A stretch of DNA of 64,000 nt from Desmospora profundinema (GTDB taxonomy: Bacteria > Bacillota > Bacilli > Thermoactinomycetales > DSM-45169): assembly GCF_031454155.1 (NCBI RefSeq), contig NZ_JAVDQG010000004.1:409798-473797 (forward strand), written 5' to 3'. Below the pieces are notes generated by a model, which was not told the DNA's origin, made no database searches, and saw nothing but the letters and a program-made list of their open reading frames with translations. Of this stretch, positions 17,327 to 25,763 are shown piece after piece. The first letter of the stretch is position 1, and each line of letters opens with the position of its first letter. Both the position numbers and the translations under genes were made by a program.

Positions 17327-17680
17327 GTGATTGAATTGTCGGAGCGAGCCGGACACCGGATTCGTGAGATGCTCCAGGATGAAGAAGATCCCGATCAGTA
17401 CCTCCGTGTCGGCGTCAAAGGCGGAGGTTGCAGCGGGTTTACCTATAGCATGGGATTTGAAGGAACCAAGACCGATCAGGATGAGGAAGTGGAACTGCAC
17501 GGCATTCGTGTTTTGGTGGACAAGGAGAGCGAACCGTTGATCCGCGGTCTGCAGATCGATTACAAGGAATCGATGATGGGCGGGGGTTTCACCATCCAAA
17601 ACCCCAACGCCATCGCCACCTGCGGCTGCGGCACCTCCTTCCGGACGGCGACGAAAGAAGGTATGCCGGAGAAGTGTTAA
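17327..17680 (+). CDS. A-type iron-sulfur carrier (HesB/IscA/ErpA family)
   Basis: This is a 117-aa Fe-S scaffold/carrier protein. The three conserved cysteines are present: C35 in KGGGCSGFTY, and C99/C101 in ATCGCGTSF near the end. These bind a [2Fe-2S] or [4Fe-4S] cluster for delivery to apo-proteins. GTG 17327 follows GAAGGAGGG; an in-frame extension upstream runs through the Spo0E-like gene in another phase and is spurious. It is comparable to B. subtilis YutM (SufA). A strong terminator follows. Confidence 0.9.
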   Translation: MIELSERAGHRIREMLQDEEDPDQYLRVGVKGGGCSGFTYSMGFEGTKTDQDEEVELHGIRVLVDKESEPLIRGLQIDYKESMMGGGFTIQNPNAIATCGCGTSFRTATKEGMPEKC

Positions 17681-17756
17681 GGCGCAGGGGTTGCGGACTA
17701 GGCGATAGATTTTTATCGGTTATCAACCGTTGATTCAAGGATGATACGCATCATTT

Positions 17757-17799
17757 AACCGCCTCTTGACGGTATTGCACCGTTAGGAGGCGGTTTTTT
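17757..17799 (+). terminator. Terminator after the Fe-S carrier
   Basis: AACCGCCTC pairs with GAGGCGGTT around an inner ACGGT/ACCGT stem, then T6. It marks the left border of the accessory island. Confidence 0.85.
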
Positions 17800-18027
17800 G
17801 TGCGAAGAAAACGAGTAACAGCTCGGGCAGCATCGACAGAAAATACGCAACAACGAAAGCTTAAATTAGAGCTTAACGCAGCATTTGAGTATTTTATTAG
17901 CGCGAAGAAAGGTGAGGGTTTACGGGATCGAACGATTAAAGATTACTCAAATGCATGGCGATATTTTTGCACCTGGATGGTATGGGATCGATTGGGAGAG
18001 AATCGGATTTTATGGCATGTTCTATGA
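17800..18027 (+). pseudogene. Integrase N-terminal (SAM-like) domain fragment
   Basis: About 75 codons resemble the core-binding domain of tyrosine recombinases: AFEYFISAKKGEGLRDRTIKDYSNAWRYFCTWM. It is cut off before any catalytic region, and the next reading frame (to 18100, ending FTIAAGQVVEEAGEVEAV) is unrelated or frameshifted. No ribosome site is visible because the terminator abuts the GTG. I read it as a relic of the element that brought in the following island. Confidence 0.6.
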
Positions 18028-18108
18028 TAAATCCGGTCGCGGATTTACGATCGCTGCTGGACAAGTGGTAGAAGAGGCGGGGGAAGTCGAAGCGGTATAA
18101 CGTAGGAT

Positions 18109-18129
18109 GGCGCCGCAAGGCGCCTTTTT
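18109..18129 (+). terminator. Short perfect terminator hairpin
   Basis: GGCGCC-GCAA-GGCGCC followed by TTTTT. It lies just after the integrase-remnant frames. Confidence 0.75.
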
Positions 18130-18467
18130 ATAAATCCAACCAAGAAAAGAATGAGGAACAACAGAAAGGCGGAGATTCCAGGACGTGTCCAACTGTCCAG
18201 TGTGAGGCTTCGATGAACGGACAGCACGACGGGTGTTAGCAAGAATGAGCAAGAGCGTGGCATAAATGGGAGTCATAATTTTTTTTCGCGTTAACCTGCA
18301 AAATGGCGTCCGTAACCTCGTAATGAGGGGAAAAGTTGAGCAAAAACGCCACACCAGACGATCAACCAACCAACTATATAGGTAAGAGCAAATATAGATG
18401 ACAAAGCGCAGAGGAGACAAAGAGGAAGACCACAACGATTAACTTGATCTTTGTGCTGTTCAATTGG
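18130..18467. other. Decayed segment of the accessory island
   Basis: No intact gene. On the minus strand, hydrophobic stretches in different frames (for example around 18390-18430 and 18130-18200) hint at a frameshifted membrane protein, but nothing can be named. Confidence 0.3.
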
Positions 18468-18516
18468 AAAATGCCACTCTGGAGTAAATCATACCGGAGC
18501 GGCATTTAAATTTTTT
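18468..18516. terminator. Terminator downstream of the small membrane gene
   Basis: AAATGCC (18469) and GGCATTT (18501) enclose CTC-GG/CC-GAG. T-rich flanks lie on both sides. Confidence 0.65.
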
Positions 18517-18517
18517 C

Positions 18518-18778
18518 CTATACGATCAAACGAACAAAAATAGTTAATGCACAGACCGATCCTGCTATTATAATGAAAATCGAGCCTTTCCGGTCCCTAT
18601 CAGCTTTCAAGTCCATAATCCCAAATATACATAATGCTATGGCTGCTAGGATTACTCCTATATCAACCCAAAGCATACTGTCCGTAGCTACCGAGATAAA
18701 GAATAGGATGACGAGTAAAGTGATCACGATAACTTTAATTAGTGTTTTCGCTTTCCCTGTGTTCTTTTTATTGTTCAC
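18518..18778 (-). CDS. Small membrane protein, unknown
   Basis: This is an ~86-aa, three-helix hydrophobic protein of lower GC than the flanking core genes. A basic N-terminus (VNNKKNTGKAKTLIK) is followed by VIVITLLVILFFISVA, a second span around VDIGVILAAIALCIFGI, and a C-terminal span IFIIIAGSVCALTIFV. GAAGGAGGGA lies upstream; either TTG 18781 or GTG 18778 is the start. It diverges from the secreted protein gene at 18948 and shares its AT-rich promoter region. The function is unknown; an accessory or immunity role to the secreted neighbour is speculation. Confidence 0.55.
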   Translation of the reverse strand: MNNKKNTGKAKTLIKVIVITLLVILFFISVATDSMLWVDIGVILAAIALCIFGIMDLKADRDRKGSIFIIIAGSVCALTIFVRLIV

Positions 18779-18871
18779 CAAAATAAAACTCCCTCCTTCA
18801 AAAAAAAGGTATATTTTCATTATAAGCACATAGCGCAGGGTTTTCAATCCAAAAAATTTTTCAAATACATA

Positions 18872-18901
18872 TTGACTTATTTATTTACTATATAGTATAT
18901 T
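18872..18901 (+). promoter_or_regulatory. Promoter of the secreted orphan gene
   Basis: TTGACT (18872) and TATATT (18896) with an 18-base spacer, 47 bases upstream of GTG 18948. Confidence 0.5.
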
Positions 18902-18947
18902 TCAGCGTGGGTTGAAAAATTACACCAAATTAGGAAGGAAGATTCCT

Positions 18948-19628
18948 GTGAAAAACAGCTTGTTCAAGTGTATTATTCTAATTTCGGCTTTTTCTCTCGT
19001 TTTTTCAGCATTGGTGCCTTCCTTTGCGATGGCTGCACCAAATGATGTGGCTAACAGGAATGATATTTTTGAGGAGCTAAGGCAAGATGAAGACATTAAA
19101 GACATCAAAGTTGTAAACCAGAATCAGATTGTTGTCTACTTTGAGGATGGAAATATTGTGTCTGTTACACGTGACAAAAAAACTAATAAGGTAACGTTAG
19201 ACTCTAACACAATGGATAATTCCGAAGTAGTTGAAATGGAGTCAATGGTTAACGAGTTAATCTCAAATTTTAGTGAGGGGTTAGCGCAAGAAACAGAAGA
19301 TGGAATAATGATGGCAGCAAAGTGTAGCAAATACAAATACGTTACGACACTGAAAGGGAGTAATAAATTTCAAAAAGCCGCTTTAAAAGTTGCTCTAACT
19401 GCTCTAATGTTGATCATTGGACAGAAATTCGTGGTGGGAGGATTGGCGATATTACTGTCAGTAATAGATGATATCCTCCCTCGCGATCAATATGTAAAGA
19501 CAGATGTGTATTATAAAAAATGTGGCAAGAAAATAACTGCTAAATATATTTCCAAATATTATAAGAAGTCTAATTACACGGGCTACATTAGAACCCAGAC
19601 AAGATATAAGACGGTTAACTTGAGATAG
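18948..19628 (+). CDS. Secreted orphan protein with signal peptide and internal membrane span
   Basis: This is a 226-aa protein. A clear signal peptide (LFKCIILISAFSLVFSALVPSFAMAA) is followed by an acidic domain ([23 protein letters not shown]), a hydrophobic segment near residues 150-175 (LKVALTALMLIIGQKFVVGGLAILLSV), and a basic, Tyr/Lys-rich C-terminus ending RTQTRYKTVNLR. The layout is acidic pro-region, hydrophobic centre, cationic tail. The GTG start has an AGGAAGGA site. It is AT-rich and sits in the decayed island with its own terminator. I do not recognise the family; a membrane-active secreted product is one possibility. Confidence 0.6.
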   Translation: MKNSLFKCIILISAFSLVFSALVPSFAMAAPNDVANRNDIFEELRQDEDIKDIKVVNQNQIVVYFEDGNIVSVTRDKKTNKVTLDSNTMDNSEVVEMESMVNELISNFSEGLAQETEDGIMMAAKCSKYKYVTTLKGSNKFQKAALKVALTALMLIIGQKFVVGGLAILLSVIDDILPRDQYVKTDVYYKKCGKKITAKYISKYYKKSNYTGYIRTQTRYKTVNLR

Positions 19629-19651
19629 CATTTGTTAAATGGATATGTATG

Positions 19652-19680
19652 AGGCGCTACACACGGCGCCTTATTTTTTT
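19652..19680 (+). terminator. Terminator after the secreted orphan
   Basis: AGGCGC and GCGCCT separate an 8-base loop and are followed by a T-rich run. Confidence 0.75.
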
Positions 19681-20032
19681 GTCCCAAAATGCTGATATAA
19701 GAACGGGAGGAGGAAGGTGTATTGGTGTATTTAAATTATTTCCACACGTATCGTGTGACCATGTGAACTTTATGTACGTCAGTTGCAAATGCATTATAGA
19801 GGGAGTATTTCTGCTTTGATCTTATGATGATGAGCATTGGTATCAAAATGCGGTCTTACTTTATGGAGAGGGTATTTTCTGTTGATGGGATGGGGGCGGG
19901 GATTCCCCTTGCGCGTTTTGGCCGATCGCTCTTTCCTTCAAACCCAAGGGTGCCTATACTGGCGTTCTTTTTTTATTTGCTCATTAGTCCCAAAAGGTGC
20001 CATATGTTACCCAAATAAAAAGGAGGTTTTCG
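19681..20032. other. Island DNA without a convincing gene
   Basis: A GGGAGGAGGAAGG ribosome-like site (19703) opens only a 14-codon frame (TTG 19723 to TGA). The frames over 19837-20018 have no ribosome site and do not resemble known proteins. I treat this as decayed mobile DNA. Confidence 0.35.
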
Positions 20033-20281
20033 ATGATGCTGACGGCGGAGATTCTCCCGGTCATTAGAAAGATGAAGGGTTGCTCGCAACAGATTAGGGT
20101 CGCTGGTTGGTGTGTCTGTTCGTATATCCGAAAGATCGAGGGATTCGACAGGCCGCTTACAGATACCCTTAGACGAATAATCACGGATGCGCTCAATTTG
20201 GACGAATATTTTATCACAGAGGTTACAAGTATGTACGAAAAAGCAAAGGAGAAGGAGTGGAGAGGGTATTCGGAAAATTGA
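20033..20281 (+). CDS. Hypothetical protein in phage-like remnant
   Basis: This is an 82-aa soluble protein (MMLTAEILPVIRKMKG...). It has a perfect AAAAAGGAGG site before ATG 20033 and coding-like composition. Predicted mostly helical, it contains a WCVCSYIRK segment and a charged C-terminus. It resembles the small early proteins of Bacillus prophages in style, but I do not recognise the family. Two more tiny frames follow downstream. Confidence 0.5.
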   Translation: MMLTAEILPVIRKMKGCSQQIRVAGWCVCSYIRKIEGFDRPLTDTLRRIITDALNLDEYFITEVTSMYEKAKEKEWRGYSEN

Positions 20282-20385
20282 TGATCAGACATCTGTAGTG
20301 TTTCGTACAGAAAAAGAAGAATTGTCGTTCAGAGATTACCCCGTATTCACCGTATCTTACGCTTGAAGTAAAAACTAACGGCAGT

Positions 20386-20517
20386 GTGAAGTTACAAACG
20401 CCTTTAAAACGGTTTATCCGTGTGCTAGTTGATATTTTCGGTTATGACGCAATAAAAGACGCCGTAGACAATTACCCGGAGATATTACGGAGAGAGGATG
20501 CTGACGATGAACGATAA
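20386..20517 (+). CDS. Small phage-like ORF
   Basis: A 43-codon frame (GTG start; TPLKRFIRVLVDIFGYDAI... to ...REDADDER) with coding-like codon use. Its end overlaps the start of the next small frame, as in compact phage operons. It may be the tail of a decayed larger gene. Confidence 0.35.
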   Translation: MKLQTPLKRFIRVLVDIFGYDAIKDAVDNYPEILRREDADDER

Positions 20518-20629
20518 GAAGGCGCAGCCGAACGATAAGCAGTCGTTACTTGACGCCAATGGTTATGAAGTCTACAACCGAGGGGGTTACCGTTTTAATT
20601 CGGGGTGTCGGGAGGGGGATCCGCTTTAA
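20507..20629 (+). CDS. Small phage-like ORF overlapping the previous one
   Basis: A 40-codon frame starting ATG 20507 with AGAGAGGA upstream. It is hydrophilic and N/K/Q-rich at the N-terminus (MNDKKAQPNDKQSLLDANGY). It may be truncated, because the following sequence is repeat-like and non-coding. Confidence 0.35.
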   Translation: MNDKKAQPNDKQSLLDANGYEVYNRGGYRFNSGCREGDPL

Positions 20630-21109
20630 TTCCGAAGGGGTAGCGCAGGGGTAGGCGGTAGGTATGGCGCAGCGTTTAACCGTTACGTTAGGATTCGATC
20701 CGTTATCGACTGTGGTTTTACCTAGGCGTAAGATAACGGGAGGATAGCGGAAGACTGGCGGGAATATCTGCGGAATACATAGCGGGTATCTGCGGCAGGG
20801 GGATCGGATGAGAGCGTAGGTATGGCGCAGCGTTACGTAGGATAACGTTATGGTTACGTGGTGGCTGCGCCTGTATACCGTGTGGTGGCGTGTAGGTATC
20901 GTATGTATCGCCTGTTGTCGTCATGCTTAACGATAGTTTAAACGCTTCAATCAAAGCAAAGATTTCTTTCTTTCGTTTTTGTTTTCTTTTTTGTCGGCGA
21001 AATTCTTCGGAATACCTAACCCCCCCCCCCGTCGGAGGCTCCACGGCTGACGCAAGATAAATCCGTGCATCAAAATTTAACTCACGTAACCCACGAAAGG
21101 ATAGAGGAA
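20630..21109. repeat. Non-coding island segment with 19-bp direct repeat and C10 run
   Basis: GTAGGTATGGCGCAGCGTT occurs at 20658-20676 and again at 20816-20834. Related words (TAGCGG, TATCTGCGG, ACGTTA) recur around both copies. A run of ten C residues lies near 21021. No gene is supported. Confidence 0.55.
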
Positions 21110-21199
21110 ATGACGTTCTTAACGCTTTTATTTGCGCACCTCATCGCAGATTATCCGCTTCAAAGCGACTTCTTGGCGGAGATAAAAGGGCAGAATTAG
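21110..21199 (+). pseudogene. DUF3307 protein, N-terminal stub
   Basis: ATG 21110 follows GATAGAGGAA and opens MTFLTLLFAHLIADYPLQSD, the characteristic start of DUF3307 membrane proteins found on phages and plasmids. A TAG stops it after 29 residues and no continuation is seen. Confidence 0.55.
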
Positions 21200-21680
21200 G
21201 CCCAGAGGTAGCGAATGTCGATTTTGTCGTCCCGTAAAGAAGGAAAAGAATACCTTGGATATGGATAACTGCAGCACGACGGTAGATAGCACCGTTTATA
21301 TAGAAGAATATATTGCCTCCATGGAGACTACGATTTAGAAATGGATGGTGAAAAATTGGGACCAGGGAAGAAAGATATAGTGTGCCTCCCTACTCATTAG
21401 GGAAATGATTTCAAGCCATTCAGTAAAACACGGCGACAAGAAAATACGATCTTGGCACGGGAAATGGGTAAAATTAGTCGCCAAAGTAACGTTTAACTCG
21501 TCACGGACGTCTTTTATATTATACTGCTTATCATCGTTGGTTGCGCGCTGCTAATTGCTGGCACGCATGCTGACTATTCCTTGTGTTCTTAAAACAACAT
21601 CCCTCATCTGAATATAAAAAAAGATCAAAACCTGCTTTAGAAAATGTTGCATACGGGATCTGACCTTTATTCTCCAGTCA
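21200..21680. other. Decayed end of the accessory island
   Basis: Only fragments are seen: a 25-codon frame at about 21259-21336, and a hydrophobic tail DVFYIILLIIVGCALLIAG (about 21508-21565) lacking a start codon. AT-rich. Confidence 0.35.
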
Positions 21681-22211
21681 TTATTTCGTTGTTTTCAATA
21701 TGCCTAAATACTCTTTCCAAGGCCCAACGTCCGCCCTGTATCTCTCGCTCATTACTCGTACGATTTGAGCAATGTGTGTTAAATCATGAACAACCCACGT
21801 CGAAAGCAATTCTCTTACCTTTACTACACCGAATGCGGGGTGAGAACCCGTCCATTCAAGGTGCAATTCAGGTTTAATCAGTTCCTTCAGTTTGGTTGTA
21901 TTTTGTATTCTAATCGTTTTAAATTCAAGTAACTGTTGTTCAATCGACCTTTCTGACTCTTTATTTAAGTGAGAATAACGATCAAAAGGGGGAAAGGGTT
22001 TACTTTCCCCTTCCTGAAGAATCATTTCTAATCTCGGGATCCAATTGTTTTTCTCTCCCTCAATGAGGTGATCAATCACTTCAGAGACACTCCAGCTTCC
22101 TTCGCCTTCATTATATTGCAACCATGGATCAGATAAACCAGATAAAAAATACTCCAATGTTTGTGGTGTACGCTCCAGCACTTCAATCGCTTCTTCCATA
22201 TTAAAATTCAT
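21681..22211 (-). CDS. DinB superfamily protein
   Basis: This is a 176-aa protein with the DinB/YfiT-like four-helix fold. The N-terminus reads [21 protein letters not shown]. The metal-binding histidines appear in [12 protein letters not shown] and in the late [16 protein letters not shown] helix. Such proteins bind divalent metal and include thiol-dependent S-transferases, but most are uncharacterised. The ATG at 22211 has AAAGGAG at 7-base spacing; the upstream extension is unsupported. It is the first core-like gene right of the island. Confidence 0.85.
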   Translation of the reverse strand: MNFNMEEAIEVLERTPQTLEYFLSGLSDPWLQYNEGEGSWSVSEVIDHLIEGEKNNWIPRLEMILQEGESKPFPPFDRYSHLNKESERSIEQQLLEFKTIRIQNTTKLKELIKPELHLEWTGSHPAFGVVKVRELLSTWVVHDLTHIAQIVRVMSERYRADVGPWKEYLGILKTTK

Positions 22212-22459
22212 ATAACTGCTCCTTTCTGTGATTCTTCCCGGTGTACTCTTCCAACAATCTCTTTCAATCAACAGGTATCTGATTCTGTTTTATAGTACAA
22301 TAAAACCCATCAAATCAAGATTATTTTTACTATTCTATCATTTATTATTGATTATAGAACAACACGGTTCCGCTTTCAACATGTAGGTACAAGACTGTAC
22401 CCTGCCTAATGATAGATGACATTCCCTCAAAAAGAAACGGCCCGCAAGCCGGCTGCTGA

Positions 22460-22500
22460 ATGCAAAATGCCCGAAGTCAGACACTCCGGGCATTTTGCAT
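22460..22500. terminator. Long hairpin, probable terminator
   Basis: ATGCAAAATGCCCG pairs with CGGGCATTTTGCAT around a 12-base loop, downstream of the collagenase gene on the minus strand. The A/T ends may function as terminator flanks. Confidence 0.6.
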
Positions 22501-22563
22501 ATCGGTCCCTCGAGGATCTTTGGAATGAGAGGCTGAATATAAGCTCAAGCGGATACACATATT

Positions 22564-24894
22564 TCAGTTGGCACGGGGGAGTTTCCGAGGGGAATCGGTA
22601 AGGATTCCATGGAACGTGACATCGAATTGATAGCGGTTGTTAGAATCGACTCGATAATGGGTAAAATAGACGGTGAGCGTCTTATAGCCGCTCCAGGGTA
22701 AGGAATCCAATCTTTTCAACATCCGGTTGGCAGCGCGGTTCATTTTTTCCCAATCCGTAAGCTCGCCTTGGGAAGTGGTGCCGGTATACGTGCCCTCTAG
22801 GGTAAAGGTATTAAAAAATTGGGATTGGTGTTCGGTTGTGGTTATTTTCTTTAGTTTTGCGATGGATGCGATTTGTGCATACATTTTTGAGCTTTTTATA
22901 TAGAGATGTTGCTTCAAGTAATCGTCGGAAACATGGGGAACCGTCCACTCATCCTGATTGTCCACAAGAAATTGCATATATTGCTGGTATTGACGGTTGA
23001 GGTTGGAGTCGTTGCTCAATTGGTGGATATAGTGATCATAATTGGAAACGTCGTTGCTCTTCACATAGTCGTTCAATGTTTTCATGGTGTTGAAATCGTG
23101 ATGATACATATAGGACTGCAAAGCGAAGGCGTAATTGTAAAAATCCCAGCTCCCATATCGGGCGCGCAAGGTTTGGGCTACCGTATACCGTTGGGCTGGG
23201 TCGGAAGACAAACGCTTCACGATGGTTTTCCTCGGGACAACGTTATGAACGCGGGTAGAGCCGGCCAAAAATTCCGCGTTCCCTTCTTGCAGCCAGGTGA
23301 TCCGTTCGTCTTCATATAGCGGCCCCTCTCCATAGAGTCCCGGTACAAGGTAGCGTCCTTGTAAATAATGAGTAAATTCGTGGCGAAATAATTCTTCCAG
23401 GGTGAAGACACTATCTTTGGGTGTCCGTTCGAAAGTGAAGAACGTCCCGATTTCTTCTATATAGATTCCGCCGTTATCGGTGCTGTATCCATACAGAAAG
23501 CGATTCATTTTATACTCATCCGGAGAATTGTAAAGGACGACGTTCATGATCTCATCCGCATTTCCAGGCTCCAGCGCTTCATCGCTCCCGACGATTCGGT
23601 GAAACTGTGCTTTCACTTCTTTGGATGCCCAGTATAATTGTTGGATTTTTTTTGTCGTGATTCGGTCTCCGGCACGAATGACAAACGTACCATCGTCAAA
23701 CGTATACACCTTAGGTAAATAGTACTCCTTGCCTTCTTGGATAGCCCTTTCCACATCGACGGGATGTCCGTCATAGTCTTTTCCCTCGTAATCATCCCGA
23801 ATTTGGATGATAGCGGTGAAGTACGGCTGGCTTAAATAAGAGTAACGTTTCATCGCTTCCGTGACGACCCGAAGCCCTTCCCTTGATTGGCTGTGAAGCT
23901 TTCCAAGCAGACTCACATAATAAATACCGTTATTGATCAGCCAGACATTGTCTTTCGTTGGATCCCCCAGTAGCGCATATTGTTCCAGCTCCCCGATGAA
24001 CGAATCGATATGACCGAACCAGGGGGTTTCTTCAGGGGGCTGATCCGTATCAGAGAGATAGGACTCTATGTCATAGTGGATTCCGCTCATTAGGCTGTAG
24101 ACGGCGTTTCCCTTTGAGCTCTCCGGCAGATACGCCTCTCGATTCGTGCGGAATTGTTTGAGGATCCTCGTCGCCTCGTTGACCGTGTCCACGTCACTGG
24201 ACGCGTTTCCGATCAGCTTTCCATAGGCGGAAACGACTTCATCCTGCTCCTTTGTACCCAATGAAAAATACGGATTTTGCGCGATCGCCTTTAAGGCGGG
24301 GAGGCAACGATCATGGAAACTCCGCTCATTTAAGTATTGTAATTCATCATGGTAATACCCCAGGTAAAATCCCGACCGCAACACCTCCACCAGGGTAGGG
24401 ATCCCCTTGTCGTCCTGATCCGTATACTGAAACCCTCTCTGGTAGAGCGCGTCAATCAGCGCCTGGACACGTCTTTCATCACTGTAAAAATCCTGCGAAT
24501 CCCGGTTGAATTGGAACAGATCGGGGATATCGCTCCAGGTGATCGTGACAAGAAGATCAACCAACTCGTCGTAACTCAATGTTTTCAGGTAAGACATCGG
24601 ATATGGTTTTTCTGTCGAGTGATTCTCCTCCGATTTACGGAGATCTTCGGGGTTGGGGGGTTTATCCGAGAAGTCAGTGACTTTGGCTTGCTTCGTAGAC
24701 GGATACTCCGCAACCCTATCTTGCAACGGATCCGCTGTTCCCGGTGGAGCAGCAGGGTCAGCACCGGGACGAGGAGAGAGAGACTCCTTATGGACGGGTG
24801 CCGCGAAAACCACTCCTCCCAACAGGGTCAAACACAGAACGGTCGCGAGCAAAGAAGACAGCACCTTGATCCTTGTGTCCTTTCGTGGATTCAC
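22564..24894 (-). CDS. M9 family microbial collagenase, catalytic module only
   Basis: This is a 776-aa secreted gluzincin. A signal peptide (about 12-32, SSLLATVLCLTLLGGVVFAAP) leads into the collagenase activator subdomain (roughly 80-380) and the peptidase domain. The zinc site is H505-E506-F-T-H509, with E537 in WLQEGNAEF as third ligand, matching clostridial ColG geometry. A helper-type domain ends the protein. Unlike B. cereus ColA or clostridial enzymes, there is no PKD or collagen-binding domain after the catalytic unit. The start is GTG 24894 behind GAGGTGAT; the longer frame to 25059 lacks support. The 5' flank carries no recognised regulator site. Confidence 0.9.
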   Translation of the reverse strand: MNPRKDTRIKVLSSLLATVLCLTLLGGVVFAAPVHKESLSPRPGADPAAPPGTADPLQDRVAEYPSTKQAKVTDFSDKPPNPEDLRKSEENHSTEKPYPMSYLKTLSYDELVDLLVTITWSDIPDLFQFNRDSQDFYSDERRVQALIDALYQRGFQYTDQDDKGIPTLVEVLRSGFYLGYYHDELQYLNERSFHDRCLPALKAIAQNPYFSLGTKEQDEVVSAYGKLIGNASSDVDTVNEATRILKQFRTNREAYLPESSKGNAVYSLMSGIHYDIESYLSDTDQPPEETPWFGHIDSFIGELEQYALLGDPTKDNVWLINNGIYYVSLLGKLHSQSREGLRVVTEAMKRYSYLSQPYFTAIIQIRDDYEGKDYDGHPVDVERAIQEGKEYYLPKVYTFDDGTFVIRAGDRITTKKIQQLYWASKEVKAQFHRIVGSDEALEPGNADEIMNVVLYNSPDEYKMNRFLYGYSTDNGGIYIEEIGTFFTFERTPKDSVFTLEELFRHEFTHYLQGRYLVPGLYGEGPLYEDERITWLQEGNAEFLAGSTRVHNVVPRKTIVKRLSSDPAQRYTVAQTLRARYGSWDFYNYAFALQSYMYHHDFNTMKTLNDYVKSNDVSNYDHYIHQLSNDSNLNRQYQQYMQFLVDNQDEWTVPHVSDDYLKQHLYIKSSKMYAQIASIAKLKKITTTEHQSQFFNTFTLEGTYTGTTSQGELTDWEKMNRAANRMLKRLDSLPWSGYKTLTVYFTHYRVDSNNRYQFDVTFHGILTDSPRKLPRAN

Positions 24895-25260
24895 CTTGAT
24901 CACCTCATCTTGTTTTGGCGGTCCCGTCCCAAGCGAGCGATCGGGGTAGGCGATGTCTATCGGCGGTGCGGGCGCGGATCCGATGGCACGGTGACCGTTT
25001 CCTTGCGAACTTTCTGAAAAATAGGAAACCAATTCGGAGTGAAAGACATGACGGCTCAAGTTGGCAGTTTTCCGAACCTCTCCTGATCCCCCTCCTGGAT
25101 CATCCGGTCTCTTCCATCAATAAAAGCAAAAGAGATGCCACCGCACCCTTCCGAGAAGCGCTTTCGAACATCCCCTTCATCCTGTACCCCTATGACTAAA
25201 CATATAGACAAATGGAGAGATCAAGTGTAAAAGACAGCCCAATGGCGTTTCAATTTTTAG

Positions 25261-25419
25261 ACATTTCATTTCAATTCCGGGGACCCGTATGCATCGCTTG
25301 GTATCACACGTTGCAAGAAAAATAGGATCAAGCCTTTTTACGATGGAATCTGGGCCAAAACGAAAACGTTTGGTGTGGATTTCTTAAGTGATCCCAAACC
25401 TAAAGTGGTATCAAAATAA
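25261..25419 (+). pseudogene. Unassigned coding remnant
   Basis: An open frame without a start codon reads through NSGDPYASLG, RIKPFYDGIWAKTKTFGVDF and ends DPKPKVVSK-stop. The composition looks protein-like. It could be the tail of a lost gene; no family is assigned. Confidence 0.3.
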
Positions 25420-25473
25420 AAGGGTCTTGATAATCGGAGTGGTTAGACTGCCGATGGGAGTGTTTTTATTTTG
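25412..25473 (+). terminator. Hairpin upstream of the nitrate cluster
   Basis: CAAAATAAAA and TTTTATTTTG enclose an inner ATCGG/CCGAT stem. It probably terminates the lost gene to its left and insulates the nitrate promoter. Confidence 0.55.
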
Positions 25474-25524
25474 GGATTGATGTTCGCGTTAGATAAGCTC
25501 ACATAAAGGGGAGCAGAAAAATGA

Positions 25525-25541
25525 TGTCAATTTATTTGACA
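25525..25541. promoter_or_regulatory. GlnR/TnrA-type operator of the nitrate cluster
   Basis: TGTCAATTTATTTGACA fits TGTNA-N7-TNACA and is the core of a perfect 9-bp inverted repeat (TGATGTCAA / TTGACATCA, 25522-25544). Its right arm is the -35 hexamer, so binding should repress. Confidence 0.7.
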
Positions 25542-25564
25542 TCAATGGGGATGTTATTTATAAT
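25536..25564 (+). promoter_or_regulatory. Consensus sigma-A promoter of the nitrate cluster
   Basis: TTGACA (25536-25541), 17-base spacer, TATAAT (25559-25564): a perfect consensus. Transcription would begin near 25571, giving a ~190-base leader. Confidence 0.85.
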
Positions 25565-25664
25565 AACAACATCCAATCAAAAGGGCGGACTGTTGGGAAG
25601 GGCACAATGAGGTGTTCGGGGTCGGATCCCTCCGATCTGCTTACAGGTCGTCTCAAGTGGCAAC

Positions 25665-25710
25665 GGGGCCACTTCCGAAAGGTGCTACAGCATCCATCGG
25701 AAGTGGCCCT
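25665..25710 (+). promoter_or_regulatory. Large leader hairpin before the nitrate transporter
   Basis: GGCCACTTCCGA (25667) pairs perfectly with TCGGAAGTGGCC (25697), and inside it GGTGC pairs with GCATC. No U-run follows. A smaller TCGGA-TCCC-TCCGA hairpin lies upstream (25622-25635). This could be an antitermination, stability or translation-control element. Confidence 0.55.
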
Positions 25711-25763
25711 CTCTCATTGAAAACCCTTTCAAAAACTTATTACAACACAGGGGGGTATGAGAT

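Noticed and set aside
18022..18435. 137-codon minus-strand frame in the island
   Set aside because: No ribosome site, odd composition, overlaps a terminator; at most a frameshifted membrane-gene relic.
19824..20018. Two overlapping + frames (64 and 76 codons)
   Set aside because: No ribosome sites, no recognisable motifs, and competing frames across the same bases.
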